A DNA stretch of 64,000 bases from Paenibacillus sp. FSL H8-0048 (GCF_038002825.1 NZ_JBBODF010000001.1:5890001-5954000); one strand, 5' to 3'. Counted from the first letter of the stretch, positions 25,101 to 33,604 are shown. Translations and numbers: made by a program. Notes: generated by a model not told the origin, from the letters alone.

Positions 25101-27403
25101 TAGAAGCCGACATACATCGTGGAGTCTTGTACGCTAAGAATATCCGGTTCGAAATGGATAGCCTCCTGCTCCGAATTGATCCGGCCTGTGAAGCCGCTGT
25201 TCGTCTTAGACAGCGTTAAGCGGTATGGTGCAGCAGGGGCCGTGTTGCCGGGTGCAGGCCGTTCATTTTTGAGCATGATTGTCTTAATGCCCTTGCTTCC
25301 GGTTCCATCCGGCTTCTCGATACCGGAACGGACGAACAGCTGGGTACCCAGAGCGCTTCTTGTTCCGCCGCTGTAGCCGCCGATGGCCGCGATATTCGAG
25401 GCGAATACACTCGAAGTTCCGGGTGTCCCGATCGCGTCCCGCGCCATGATTCCGAAGGATTCTTGCCCGTCATAAGGGGTTTTGGCAAAGTTCAGCACCT
25501 CAATATCCGCAGATAGCACGAAGTTATCTTCCAGGGCATTAAGCTCTGTGTAGTAGAACGTTATGCCATCGTGGTCTTCAGTGACCTTACCGCCTCCTTC
25601 CAAGGCGATCAGCCGGAGCGTACCGTCGTCCTGGGTGACGACTTTGTTATTCGCAGCGGATGTAGACTGGCCGAAGGTGATACTGTGCCAGACGGGTGTG
25701 GTCTTTTCTTTTACCGTGACGGTATACGTAATGGGTTGTATGGAAGAATCATCAGGGATGATCTGAACCGGATATACTCCGGCAAGCCGGTTATCGAATG
25801 CAGATTGATCCAGCGTGAACCCGCTTAGCACCTCCCGGTCAGCGTTGTCATACACCTTCGATACGGTCAGACCGCTGCTGTCAAAGGGCTCGTTTACAAA
25901 AAAGGTAGTTCTGGGATAGCCAGTTACCTCGATGCCGGTCAGCTCTTTGATTTTGACTTTAACCATGAAGCTTGCCGTTAATTCCTTGTAGGTTACCTTG
26001 ATCTCCTTGTCTCCTGGAGTCGTTGTGTCTAAGGCGGAGACGGTGTATTCGTCCTTGGCCAGCCTGATCTCTGTAAGGTCTGAATAATGGGCATAAAGGG
26101 AGAGTCCCTCCAGCTGTAAGGTATCACCGATATAATAGACGGTTTGCTTAGGCTCATGTCTTATTTCTAATTCGGACAGGGTAGCATCCATGACCTCAAG
26201 CTTCAATGCTGTGGTGACAGACGGAGTCGCTGTGGAAGCGATCAATAGTTCATAGGAGCCCGGCCCGGCAAAAGTATACGGAAGCTGATCTGTTACCGGT
26301 TGCCCGTCAATGGAGAGGGTGTACAGATTATCCGCAAGTTCCTTAATCAGGTAGCCGTTATTATAATGGGCAGCAACAACAAGCCCCTGCGGATCAAAAG
26401 AATCGCCTGGATAATAGACGGTTTTGACAGGCTCGTATTTGACGGATAATGAGCTGACGGTCAGCGGGATGATTTGCAGCGGAATACTTGCAGAGGCGCC
26501 GTTATAGTTAATCTGGATTCGATTCTCCCCGGGTTTACTGCTGTCGAATCCTGTTACAATGTACTCCTCAGAAGACAGAGTGGCTTCACTGTGATCGGAG
26601 AATACAGCCTTCACGATAAGCCCGGTCAGATCCAGCGGTTCACCCACCAGATAAGAGGTCTTCGTCATCCCGCCCGTGTCGGCAGACAAGCTTGTTACAT
26701 GTTTGGCATCGATCTGTAGATTCAGCTCACTGAAGGTCACGGTTGCATCTCTGGCGACGTAAATCCCGGCAAAGACTGTATCCGTAAAAGTGTCCTCCAA
26801 GGTTACGATTTCGGTCTGGCCGTTAACGCTCAGCAGATAGGTATCACCCGATTTGCGGAGGCTGAGATCGTAGACTTCGCCCGCAGCAGGGGCGTTCAGC
26901 CCGGCGAACGGGTTCAGCTTGACCTGTGCCGTTTTTTTATAAAAACCCTTCATCACCAAATCCAAAGCACCGGCCGCAGCATAATTGGAGGTGGTGGTGC
27001 TTGAACTTCCATGAGGATTAACCGTATCCCTTAGCATCAGGCCAAAGGACTTCTGGTTAGGCGAATTGACGCCGGAATTGCTGTTAAAGGCAATAACGGT
27101 GGCCCTGGCTCTGAGCTCAAAGTTCGCGGTGGCCGGAAGCTCCCGGTAATAAAAAGAGAGTCCCTCATCGGTGCCTGAAATCTTGCCTCCATAAGTAGTC
27201 AGCGTTACGGTGGAAGGATTCTCTATGGCAGGCTCGGGGTTCTTGCCCGGGGATGTATTACCTCCGAACGCACTGAAGGTCCAAGGCCCAGGCTCTGCTT
27301 GTCCGGAAGTCTCTGCTGCTTCGGCTGATAGAGATAAAGGAATGGATGTGAATAGGAGCAGTACGATTACGAACACGGATAACAAGCGTTGTAGTTTCTT
27401 CAC
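22187..27403 (-). CDS. S-layer-anchored multidomain pectate lyase (PL9) with Ig-like and SLH domains
   Basis: 1738 residues, GTG start after AAGGAGAGG. Order: signal peptide (1-30); a laminin-G-like beta-sandwich (about 40-235); four bacterial Ig-like repeats of the Big_3 type (about 240-565, each with GExxDxxGL-V-x-Y-S/N-D-G features); a second beta-sandwich (about 570-790); a right-handed parallel beta-helix (about 890-1225). The beta-helix carries the PL9 hallmark NNADGFAAKLTAGTGN and HNNIDDGWDLY, with calcium-binding Asp residues. Then come a Glu-Pro-rich linker (about 1270-1320), a beta module, and three SLH repeats (about 1555-1738; FQDIASTYWAKSAVEILASQ, FTDVSPGDYYYKELMTA). It should cleave polygalacturonate by beta-elimination while tethered to the cell wall. 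Confidence 0.92.
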   Translation of the reverse strand: MKKLQRLLSVFVIVLLLFTSIPLSLSAEAAETSGQAEPGPWTFSAFGGNTSPGKNPEPAIENPSTVTLTTYGGKISGTDEGLSFYYRELPATANFELRARATVIAFNSNSGVNSPNQKSFGLMLRDTVNPHGSSSTTTSNYAAAGALDLVMKGFYKKTAQVKLNPFAGLNAPAAGEVYDLSLRKSGDTYLLSVNGQTEIVTLEDTFTDTVFAGIYVARDATVTFSELNLQIDAKHVTSLSADTGGMTKTSYLVGEPLDLTGLIVKAVFSDHSEATLSSEEYIVTGFDSSKPGENRIQINYNGASASIPLQIIPLTVSSLSVKYEPVKTVYYPGDSFDPQGLVVAAHYNNGYLIKELADNLYTLSIDGQPVTDQLPYTFAGPGSYELLIASTATPSVTTALKLEVMDATLSELEIRHEPKQTVYYIGDTLQLEGLSLYAHYSDLTEIRLAKDEYTVSALDTTTPGDKEIKVTYKELTASFMVKVKIKELTGIEVTGYPRTTFFVNEPFDSSGLTVSKVYDNADREVLSGFTLDQSAFDNRLAGVYPVQIIPDDSSIQPITYTVTVKEKTTPVWHSITFGQSTSAANNKVVTQDDGTLRLIALEGGGKVTEDHDGITFYYTELNALEDNFVLSADIEVLNFAKTPYDGQESFGIMARDAIGTPGTSSVFASNIAAIGGYSGGTRSALGTQLFVRSGIEKPDGTGSKGIKTIMLKNERPAPGNTAPAAPYRLTLSKTNSGFTGRINSEQEAIHFEPDILSVQDSTMYVGFYAARLATIDIRNIQLTVTSAATDAPKVEPPAAPVTPDLSILSRSKASTPEYEVIVRPNVNGTVTVKQGSRIIAQDVAATADKRLAIPAVLSGHGDTNFSVVFWPEDTQYLTSYGTIVRNFTVNMNSYGDGEDIYVSPAGTSAGDGTMALPLDLDTAIDYVKPGQHILMLDGHYVRKSPLVIQKYNDGTEAARKVLEAAPGARPIIDFDKKSEGVLLSGDYWHVKGLDFTRSAANTKGFTVGGNHNIVENSRFYANGDTGLQISRTDGTARDITEWPSYNLILNSTSFDNRDPSDNNADGFAAKLTAGTGNIFRGCLAHNNIDDGWDLYTKAGSGAIGPVLIENSAAFNNGYLTDGTVGAGDKNGFKLGGEGIHVAHIIRNSVAFGNGAYGFTSNSNPGVIAVNNIGYNNTRGNLSFTTYGQITPDFKIDGFVSYQSGSIGKDQYPASLAAENNFMYNGTASVNQSGKQLTDANFASLLPVTSYLRDAEGNIIWGEFLKFIPFENQEQEPEPGTQPEPEPQPEPEPQPEQEPQPEPEPGTQPSPSPSAAPVPSATPNPTSAPNTGSTGTGSAANDSITTVLLLDGSVSMELPVSHTTGKAIAQLSESVLRRIVPVAKADSTGTKTLRIQLTADPAQDMKEVELSLPAAAFRSEEAPLKLEIRSSLATLGLPDSIFTAEALNGVKTVTLSLRSITPGGQLQAKLGDRPLIGCGLQLDGAPLQPDRLQSAIEIGIPHPPAVPAADNAYIVVWGIQESGIIQPVIHGKYNADKQQAIFSTTQASGQYAAVFNHKTFQDIASTYWAKSAVEILASQGVIQGITAAEFRPEQSVTRAEFALLLVRGMELTASEGPGFTDVSPGDYYYKELMTARKLGIITGLPGGLFQPDVPVSRQEMFVMAARALRAVERMNPGENTSSVLKDFTDHQQIASYAADDIAALAAAGLVKGDAQQQLMPAASSTRSEAAMLIYRMLAL

Positions 27404-27601
27404 AATGATTACAACCTCTCCTTATATGGGACCGATTTGGATCAACATCTAAGGCTGATCACTGAAAGTATACGGTGCCGATGAAAAGTACAGCTATAAT
27501 CAATCCTTCACAACCTGCCATATATTGGTCAAATGAGCGAGGATATGAGTTAATGACACTTGGTTTATGGAGGGATGACGGCGGCAAAGGCCCCGCACAG
27601 C

Positions 27602-27635
27602 AAAGAGCGCACTGCCGCAGGCAGGCGCTCTCTTT
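27602..27635 (-). terminator. Terminator of the O-antigen-ligase/TPR gene
   Basis: A 14-base arm hairpin (AAGAGCGCACTGCC with GGCAGGCGCTCTCTT) just past the minus-strand stop at 27669; weak T tail on that strand. The rest of the 27404-27668 gap shows no gene. Confidence 0.55.
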
Positions 27636-27668
27636 ACAGTTATTTGAGGGATAAGTGACACTGTAAGG

Positions 27669-30461
27669 TTACAGCGGCATACCCGCTATCTCACTGATTC
27701 TTGCCGCTTCTTCCGGATCAGCGGCGATCAGCTTCTGATAGAGCGCCTGATCCTGGACGCTCTGCATCCGCTGCTGCACAGCAAGCAACCACCGGGCAAC
27801 CTCCCGGTTGACAGGGTTGCTGTAATCCTCGCTTAGTCCTTGCTTCAATGTGGCTTCTGCTGCCGGCATGTCCTGGGACATATACTGGATCTTACCGGTG
27901 TTCAGCAGCAGTTCCGGTGTCACTGTGATTCCCTGCTGTGCATCCCGGTCTGCGGCGGCGTAGGTATAAGCGTCCAGGCCGGTTTTGAAATACCGCTGCA
28001 TGTTAAGCTTCTCCTGGTCCTTGATCTCCAGCTTGCCCTCGGCCGCGGCTTCCTGTGAACGCTTCAAGGCTGCGGCTCCCAGCTCCTGCGAACGGGCTAT
28101 AACTCCGCTGTACCAGGCGGTTGTCCACAGGCCTCCGCTGTCTGTCAGATCCTCGTATCCGTTCACGAAGCCCTGCTTCACAGCTGCAGCCGCGGCGTCC
28201 TTGTCCCCGGACAGGAATTGTACTCTCCCTGCGCTTAGGCCAATCGTAGGTGTAGCGAAGAATTCACGGCCCTGCATCTGCTCGGGAGGGAGGCTTTTCA
28301 AATGGGCAATGCCGTCCGTTACATGTCTGTAGGCAGCAAGTGCGGAAGCGAAATACGTCTGTTGCCCGGCTTCATCCTGCTTGGAATAAGCTTGCTGTCC
28401 AAGGAGAGAGGCCCGGCTAATCAGATCGGCATACCAGTTAATATCCCACATGAACTTGTCCGCGTTGTCCAGATAGACCTGATAGGCTTCGGCGCTCTGG
28501 CCCTTCAGGTCATAGTAGCTAGCGAGCTGGGTCAGCAGTTCTTTGTTAGACGGCTCATCCTTTAGTGCACGGGTCAATACCGCATAGCCCTCTTCCAGGA
28601 ACTGCTCGTTCTTCGTCTGCTCATACACCTTCTGGTCCAGTATGGACAGGTACACAGCCGATTCCGGATGGTAGGGTCGGATGCTGAGTGCTTTTACGAA
28701 AGGGGCCTTGATCTCCTCATACGACTGGCTCACTTGGATCAGCTTCTTGCCTGCACCGGCTTCAGAGCTGGAACGAGTATAACTCATAGACAGGAAGAGC
28801 AAGTAGCCCGTGCCGATTCCGAGTACTGTGAAATAACCCGCTCTAATCCATAGCTTGTTCCACTGAAGACGGAGCGGCTTGCTCTCCATGGCCACAGCCA
28901 TTCCCCCCAGGGAGAGGAAGACGAGCATTCCCATGAACGCAAAACTGAGGTTGAAGTCCAGCATACTGTGCACCAGAATGGACAAGGCGATAATGAGATA
29001 GAAGAATCCGTTGCTATAGTCATCGGTCTTCCGTTTCAGATACTCCCTGCTGAATTTGTAGAAGATAAACAGGATGAAGCCCATGAACACCAGTAGGCCT
29101 ACAATGCCCACCTCAATCAGATACTGCAGGAAGAAGTTATGCACCTGGCGGCTCAGGTAAGGGTTGTTCTGATAATGCTCATAGAGTGTGGCCCAGCCGC
29201 CGCCGCCCGTGCCAAGTACCGGATAATCCTTGACAACCTTCATGGCATCCTTGTAAAAGGTAAAACGCTCAAGGACGCTATGCTGCTTGAAGTTGATGTT
29301 CTCCAGCCGTGTTCCGATATTCGCCGGGAGAATATTGCGGGCGCTGGTGCCGATGAACAGGAAGGCGATGATCACGACGCCAGCCACAGAGATGGCAGGA
29401 ATCCAAAGTCCGCTCATACGGCGGGACTCCAGTCTGCCGAGCTTGCGGCTCAGCCAAGGCGCCAGGTAACGCTGGACCACCAGGCAGAGTGCAGCTGCAA
29501 TGGCCGAGGCTCCCAGCAGATAGCCCCAGCCCTTAAGGGCAGCAGACGAGTTGAACTCGGCATTCAGCTCCAGGCCCAGCCGCGTGACCGGGCTGGTAAT
29601 CAGCAGAGAGCATAGGCCGGCAATAGCGAGATGAACAATCCACAGAATCTGCTGCACCGGCTTCAGGAAGAGCAGCAGGAGTATGAACACCACCGGCAGC
29701 AGCACCAGGCCTCCGCGGGACAAGGTCAGCAGCAGCGAGACGATGATGGGCACCAGCATGAAGCCGTGCAGCAATTGTCCGGGCCATTTGCGGGAGCGGA
29801 TCAGCGCGAAGACAGCCACGAACAGAAAAGCCATCAGGAAAGCTGCATATGTATTGGCATACTGAAAAACGGAAGTCAGGCGCAGGCCGTTCGAGTCAGT
29901 CATGACGGCAGCATTATACTGGCCGTTAATTACAGTCTTTGAGAACCAGCCCACCAGGCTGCCGGCCAGCTTCCAGCTTCCGAGCCAGTTGAGCAGTCCA
30001 AAGCCGACGATCAGATAAGCAAGGGCAAGCACGTAATGCTGGACGGCGGAATTGAGCCGCTTGTGCCGGAGCAGAAGGATGCTGACGATGAAGACTGCGG
30101 CATAGGTGAACTGGGTGAACAGCATGTTCATTGCCATATACCGCGAAGCAGCGCCGAATAGCGACAACGCATAGGTTAAGGGAAGAAGGAGAGCCGCTAG
30201 GCTGAGCAGATCACGCTGTCCCTCAAGCCGGAAGGCTCTGAAATAGAGGACGGCAGCAGCCAGCAGCAGCAGACAGCTTAATAATGCGGCAACATAAATG
30301 GGCTTCTCGAAATCCGCCGTCATTCCATTGAACAATCCGATCTGAAAAGCGGCCCAGCCGAGGAACAGCAAAAACGCAGCACAAAGCGTCCAAGCTGCTA
30401 CTGAAAGCTTGTCCGTGGCTTGGACAGAAGCCGCTTGTTTTCCGTACACAGGTTTCGACAC
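27669..30461 (-). CDS. O-antigen ligase/polymerase-family membrane protein with C-terminal TPR region
   Basis: 930 residues, GTG start with AAAGGAG upstream. About 12-13 transmembrane helices occupy residues 20-560. They include the Wzy_C/O-antigen-ligase region with the extracellular loop DYPVLGTGGGGWATLYEHYQN and SRQVHNFFLQYLIEVG, where WaaL/Wzy enzymes carry catalytic Arg and His. The last ~350 residues are helical repeats resembling TPRs (SYDLKGQSAEAYQVYLDNAD and similar). Such proteins in Gram-positives polymerise or ligate surface glycans, possibly including S-layer glycoprotein chains; that link to the neighbouring SLH enzyme is inference. No glycosyltransferases are adjacent. Confidence 0.82.
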   Translation of the reverse strand: MSKPVYGKQAASVQATDKLSVAAWTLCAAFLLFLGWAAFQIGLFNGMTADFEKPIYVAALLSCLLLLAAAVLYFRAFRLEGQRDLLSLAALLLPLTYALSLFGAASRYMAMNMLFTQFTYAAVFIVSILLLRHKRLNSAVQHYVLALAYLIVGFGLLNWLGSWKLAGSLVGWFSKTVINGQYNAAVMTDSNGLRLTSVFQYANTYAAFLMAFLFVAVFALIRSRKWPGQLLHGFMLVPIIVSLLLTLSRGGLVLLPVVFILLLLFLKPVQQILWIVHLAIAGLCSLLITSPVTRLGLELNAEFNSSAALKGWGYLLGASAIAAALCLVVQRYLAPWLSRKLGRLESRRMSGLWIPAISVAGVVIIAFLFIGTSARNILPANIGTRLENINFKQHSVLERFTFYKDAMKVVKDYPVLGTGGGGWATLYEHYQNNPYLSRQVHNFFLQYLIEVGIVGLLVFMGFILFIFYKFSREYLKRKTDDYSNGFFYLIIALSILVHSMLDFNLSFAFMGMLVFLSLGGMAVAMESKPLRLQWNKLWIRAGYFTVLGIGTGYLLFLSMSYTRSSSEAGAGKKLIQVSQSYEEIKAPFVKALSIRPYHPESAVYLSILDQKVYEQTKNEQFLEEGYAVLTRALKDEPSNKELLTQLASYYDLKGQSAEAYQVYLDNADKFMWDINWYADLISRASLLGQQAYSKQDEAGQQTYFASALAAYRHVTDGIAHLKSLPPEQMQGREFFATPTIGLSAGRVQFLSGDKDAAAAAVKQGFVNGYEDLTDSGGLWTTAWYSGVIARSQELGAAALKRSQEAAAEGKLEIKDQEKLNMQRYFKTGLDAYTYAAADRDAQQGITVTPELLLNTGKIQYMSQDMPAAEATLKQGLSEDYSNPVNREVARWLLAVQQRMQSVQDQALYQKLIAADPEEAARISEIAGMPL

Positions 30462-30770
30462 AATAGAATCTCCTTTTTCAAAATATTGGTTCTTCCAATT
30501 TATTGCACATACATATTACGGAGATAAAGTGAAAAAGTTGTTGTATGAACGGAAATTTCAAAGATTGGAGTGTCTTACAGGAGGGGAGGGAGCAAAAAAG
30601 CGGGGAATAGGCCGGAACCTGCTCAGCGAATGAAGCAGTCTGTCCGCACAGGCCAGCCTGCCGCGGTTTTCATAGAATAAGGTAGCGGGGCGAATCTATG
30701 AATTATGTAATGCAGTGGCGGCAGGAGTTAGGCGATCCGCTTCCCGGGCCACTGCTGCCGGGAACAAGCT
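30462..30770. other. Intergenic gap, about 310 bases
   Basis: Upstream region of the minus-strand O-antigen-ligase gene. It contains an AT-rich stretch with a small dyad ATTGG-N5-CCAAT near 30485-30500 and a hairpin (TTCCCGG...CCGGGAA) near 30743-30768 just downstream of the small gene at 30771. No convincing gene. Confidence 0.5.
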
Positions 30771-30980
30771 TCAGGCGGGGATGATAAATTTCAGGTTAAT
30801 CATGAATACGATCAGGGCGGAGGCACCCAGGGAAAAGGCGATGCAGCCGGCACCGAGCACTCTGCGCCGGTCTTTGATGAATTTGAAGCCAAGCGCACAG
30901 ACGAGTATTGTCGTTCCTGCCAGTACAACAGACATGCCGATCATTGCAAACCAATACAGGATTTCAAAAAACTCTGCCAT
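30771..30980 (-). CDS. Small two-helix membrane protein
   Basis: 69 residues with two hydrophobic helices (about 7-30 and 42-66) separated by the basic turn KFIKDRRR. The minus-strand ATG at 30980 has AGGGAGGG 8 bases upstream, so a short gene is well supported even though the frame extends further upstream. Not recognised; function unknown. Confidence 0.68.
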   Translation of the reverse strand: MAEFFEILYWFAMIGMSVVLAGTTILVCALGFKFIKDRRRVLGAGCIAFSLGASALIVFMINLKFIIPA

Positions 30981-31178
30981 TAGGAAACCCTCCCTTTGAG
31001 GCAATAATACAACGAATTTTAATGATTTTCCAGTCAAATGAATCAGGGACATAAGGCCCGCAGCCATATGCCCTTTTTTGCTGTGGACTGCTAAACCACG
31101 GACAATCATACAGGAGGGCACGGCCTTTCGTGAGTAATCTATAGGGTAGGCTGGGAATGCGAAAGGAGAGGGCAAATA

Positions 31179-31841
31179 ATGGCGGGGAGAGAACTGGCAA
31201 GCAAGCTGCTGAAGACGGCGGCGCTGCTTAGCGATTCACGGGTTGCCGGTTACATTCCGAGAACGCGGGAATATAGTGCTGCCGGATTGTCCGCGATGCT
31301 TGGAAGATACGGCAATGTAGTCATCAAGCCGGTTGTAGGCGGAGGAGGATATGGTGTCATTAAGGTGTTCCGGGATCAGAGGGGGTACGGCTTCACGTAT
31401 ATGAAGAGCACACGTATCTATGGGGACTTCACTTCCATGCGCCAGGCACTGGACAGATTCAAGGTGAAACGGAAATATTTGATCCAGCAGGGGATCTCCC
31501 TTGCACGGATCTCCGGGCGTCCGATTGATTACCGGGTCAAGGTGGTAAAGAACGGCGAGCACTGGGAGTTCCGCTCCATGGTAGGGAGAGTAGCCCGGCC
31601 GGGATTGTTCGTTACGAATCTCTGCAAAGGGGGCACGATGCTAAGCTGCCGCCAGGGATTGCGGAGATCACTGCCAAGAGTGGGGACCTCATCCAAAAAG
31701 GCGGAGATGCGCAGGCTGACTTTAGTCTGCACCGAACTGCTGGAGCGGCATTTCCCGGGGATCGGTGAACTGGGCTTCGACTATGCCGTAGATCATCGGG
31801 GGAAGATTTGGATTCTGGAAGTAAATACAAGACCAAAATGA
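31179..31841 (+). CDS. YheC/YheD-family ATP-grasp protein
   Basis: 220 residues. ATP-grasp fold with the glycine-rich loop KPVVGGGGYGVIKV, a central RPIDYRVKVVKNG segment and C-terminal magnesium/ATP motif LGFDYAVDHRGKIWILEVNTRPK. YheC/D proteins of spore formers are linked to the spore coat; their ligase substrate is unknown. This one is shorter than the typical 350-450-residue versions and lacks the N-terminal half. The ATG has AAAGGAGAGGG upstream. Confidence 0.85.
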   Translation: MAGRELASKLLKTAALLSDSRVAGYIPRTREYSAAGLSAMLGRYGNVVIKPVVGGGGYGVIKVFRDQRGYGFTYMKSTRIYGDFTSMRQALDRFKVKRKYLIQQGISLARISGRPIDYRVKVVKNGEHWEFRSMVGRVARPGLFVTNLCKGGTMLSCRQGLRRSLPRVGTSSKKAEMRRLTLVCTELLERHFPGIGELGFDYAVDHRGKIWILEVNTRPK

Positions 31842-31992
31842 TTAATAAAATTTTTATATTTGACGATAAATACAGTAATAGGCTAATATTGCGTTTAGTT
31901 GTGCAGATTCAGAGGTAATACAACAAGAAATATCCCAGCCAATTATGAACATTCTAAAAAAGTTTTTGTGTGGAGATGTCAGGTTTCAGCCC

Positions 31993-32092
31993 TGTGTATA
32001 ACTGTTATCCCCATAGTCCACTGTGCAATTCCTGACATTATAACCCTTACTCACATATTATACACAGGATTTCCACAGCAGCTTGTGGATAA
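31993..32092. promoter_or_regulatory. DnaA-box cluster upstream of sda
   Basis: In the gap 31842-32168 there are three perfect matches to TTATNCACA: TGTGTATAA at 31993-32001 (minus orientation), TTATACACA at 32058-32066, and TTGTGGATAA at 32083-32092 (minus). There is one single-mismatch site, TTATCCCCA, at 32005-32013. In B. subtilis DnaA binds the sda promoter and couples sda expression to replication status; the same wiring is inferred here. Confidence 0.83.
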
Positions 32093-32101
32093 TGAGAACG
32101 C

Positions 32102-32130
32102 TTGTTCGAAAAATGATAGTTTGCTATGAT
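32102..32130 (+). promoter_or_regulatory. Promoter of sda
   Basis: TTGTTC and TATGAT with a 17-base spacer, directly downstream of the DnaA boxes and about 39 bases before the sda start codon. Confidence 0.68.
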
Positions 32131-32168
32131 AGATTCAGATCCAAATAAAGGAAAGGTAGGTGAACGTT

Positions 32169-32312
32169 ATGGTTGAATTGTCGGATGAGATGCTGCTTGA
32201 CTCTTATCACAGAGCGATAGAGCTGCATTTAGAGCATGATTTCATCGCCCTGCTTCTCGCTGAAATTCGCAAACGGAACTTACACTCTCCAGACCATGCG
32301 GTTCTTCATTAA
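32169..32312 (+). CDS. sda: Sporulation checkpoint inhibitor Sda
   Basis: 47 residues, missed by length-based gene finding. MVELSDEMLLDSYHRAIELH and DFIALLLAEIRKRNL match the helical hairpin of Sda (B. subtilis [21 protein letters not shown] is the remembered comparison). Sda binds the DHp domain of the sporulation kinase KinA and blocks phosphorelay entry while replication is stressed or under way. The ATG at 32169 is preceded by GAAAGGTAGGTG. DnaA boxes and a promoter lie upstream, and a bidirectional terminator follows. Confidence 0.92.
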   Translation: MVELSDEMLLDSYHRAIELHLEHDFIALLLAEIRKRNLHSPDHAVLH

Positions 32313-32367
32313 AGATCAGAGCACATCCTGCAGCATTGGACTTCATTAACCGCAAGCATCAAGGAAT

Positions 32368-32418
32368 AGGGTATCTTTTCAAGTTGAGGTGGAATCAACC
32401 TGAAAGGATACCCTTTTA
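32368..32418. terminator. Bidirectional terminator between sda and the FNR gene
   Basis: A 19-base arm hairpin with one mismatch region (32368-32386 with 32396-32414) followed by TTTTATT on the plus strand; it serves two convergent genes. Confidence 0.75.
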
Positions 32419-32443
32419 TTGTGGTTATAAGGTTATAGACAAC

Positions 32444-33442
32444 CTAGAGCTTAAGATTACTGCTGTGTCCCGGAGACAGCTTCGCATCCGGATCAATATA
32501 CACCTTGGCGTTATTCACGGCTGTAGGCGCTTCTCCGAATCCGACAGCGATCAGCTTCAGCTTGCCCGGATAGGTCGTGATATCGCCAGCGGCGAAGATT
32601 CCCGGAATGCTGGTCTCCATGCGGGAGTCAACCACAATGGAGTTACCCTCAATATCGATTCCCCACTCGGCAATCGGGCCCAGGGAGGAGACAAAGCCGA
32701 AATTGACAATAACGCTGTCTACTTCGATTTCCTGAGTTTCCTTGGTCTTGATATGGGACAAGGTGACTTTGGTAATGAATTCTTCACCATGCAGCTCGGT
32801 AATCTCGGATGGCGTAATCACATTTACCTTAGAGGCCATCAGGTTCTCTACACTATGCTCATGCGCACGGAATTTATCGCGGCGGTGAATCAGGGTTACC
32901 TGTTCAGCGATCGGCTCCAGCATCAGCGCCCAGTCCACAGCAGAATCGCCGCCGCCGCTAATTAGTACCTTCTTATCCTTATAAGCATTCAGATCACTTA
33001 CGAAATAATGCAGGTTGGCTTTCTCGAAGCGCTGTGCATCCGGCACCTCCAGACGCCGCGGCTCGAAGGCGCCTACGCCTGCCGTGATGATGATAGCTTT
33101 GGTGTGATATTCTGCCTTGTCGGTGGTGACAGTGAAATGGCGTTCATCCTGCTTCACAACCGATACGACCTTCTCCTCCAGACGGATATCGGACTGGAAC
33201 AGCTCCATCTGCCGGGACAGGTTATCCACCAGCTCCTGTGCAGTAATTTTGGGGAAGCCGGCGACATCATAAATATATTTCTCAGGATACAGAGCTGCAA
33301 GCTGCCCTCCAAGTTGGGGCATGCTCTCAATAAGTGTTACTGAAGCCTGGCGCATCCCGCCATAAAAAGCGGCAAACATACCGGCTGGTCCTCCGCCTAT
33401 AATCAGCAGATCGCTCATAGGAACGGTTTGCTCTAATGTCAC
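32444..33442 (-). CDS. yumC: Ferredoxin--NADP+ reductase, thioredoxin-reductase-like (YumC type)
   Basis: 332 residues; GTG start with CGGAGGTG upstream. FAD motif GGGPAGMFAAFYGGMR at the N-terminus, NADPH motif SGGGDSAVDWAL in the middle, and GIFAAGDITTYPGKLKLI near the C-terminus. The CxxC of thioredoxin reductase is absent, as expected for this FNR class, which transfers electrons between NADPH and ferredoxin or flavodoxin. Divergent from the NDH-2 gene. Confidence 0.92.
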   Translation of the reverse strand: MTLEQTVPMSDLLIIGGGPAGMFAAFYGGMRQASVTLIESMPQLGGQLAALYPEKYIYDVAGFPKITAQELVDNLSRQMELFQSDIRLEEKVVSVVKQDERHFTVTTDKAEYHTKAIIITAGVGAFEPRRLEVPDAQRFEKANLHYFVSDLNAYKDKKVLISGGGDSAVDWALMLEPIAEQVTLIHRRDKFRAHEHSVENLMASKVNVITPSEITELHGEEFITKVTLSHIKTKETQEIEVDSVIVNFGFVSSLGPIAEWGIDIEGNSIVVDSRMETSIPGIFAAGDITTYPGKLKLIAVGFGEAPTAVNNAKVYIDPDAKLSPGHSSNLKL

Positions 33443-33498
33443 GTAATATTACACCTCCGAGTTGATAGTTTCAATTTGCCATACAAGCGTACCTACTC

Positions 33499-33527
33499 AT
33501 TATAAACATAGTCTCACCTGCCTGCAA
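33499..33527 (-). promoter_or_regulatory. Sigma-A promoter of the FNR (YumC) gene
   Basis: On the minus strand TTGCAG (33522-33527) and TATAAT (33499-33504) are 17 bases apart, 57 bases before the GTG start. Confidence 0.72.
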
Positions 33528-33545
33528 AGGCTTTGATATCAATGA

Positions 33546-33560
33546 AAAATGTGACATTTT
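33546..33560. promoter_or_regulatory. 7-1-7 palindrome between divergent redox promoters
   Basis: AAAATGT-G-ACATTTT, a perfect palindrome located 15 bases upstream of the -35 of the NDH-2 promoter and 19 bases upstream of the FNR -35. Possible operator shared by both genes; the protein is not identified. Confidence 0.45.
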
Positions 33561-33575
33561 GTTGTATGATTATAT

Positions 33576-33604
33576 TTGATTAAAACGATACTAAGGTTTA
33601 CAAT
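33576..33604 (+). promoter_or_regulatory. Promoter of the NDH-2 gene
   Basis: TTGATT and TACAAT with a 17-base spacer; leader of about 135 bases, AT-rich, to the gene at 33743. Nothing else is seen in the 33443-33742 gap. Confidence 0.58.
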
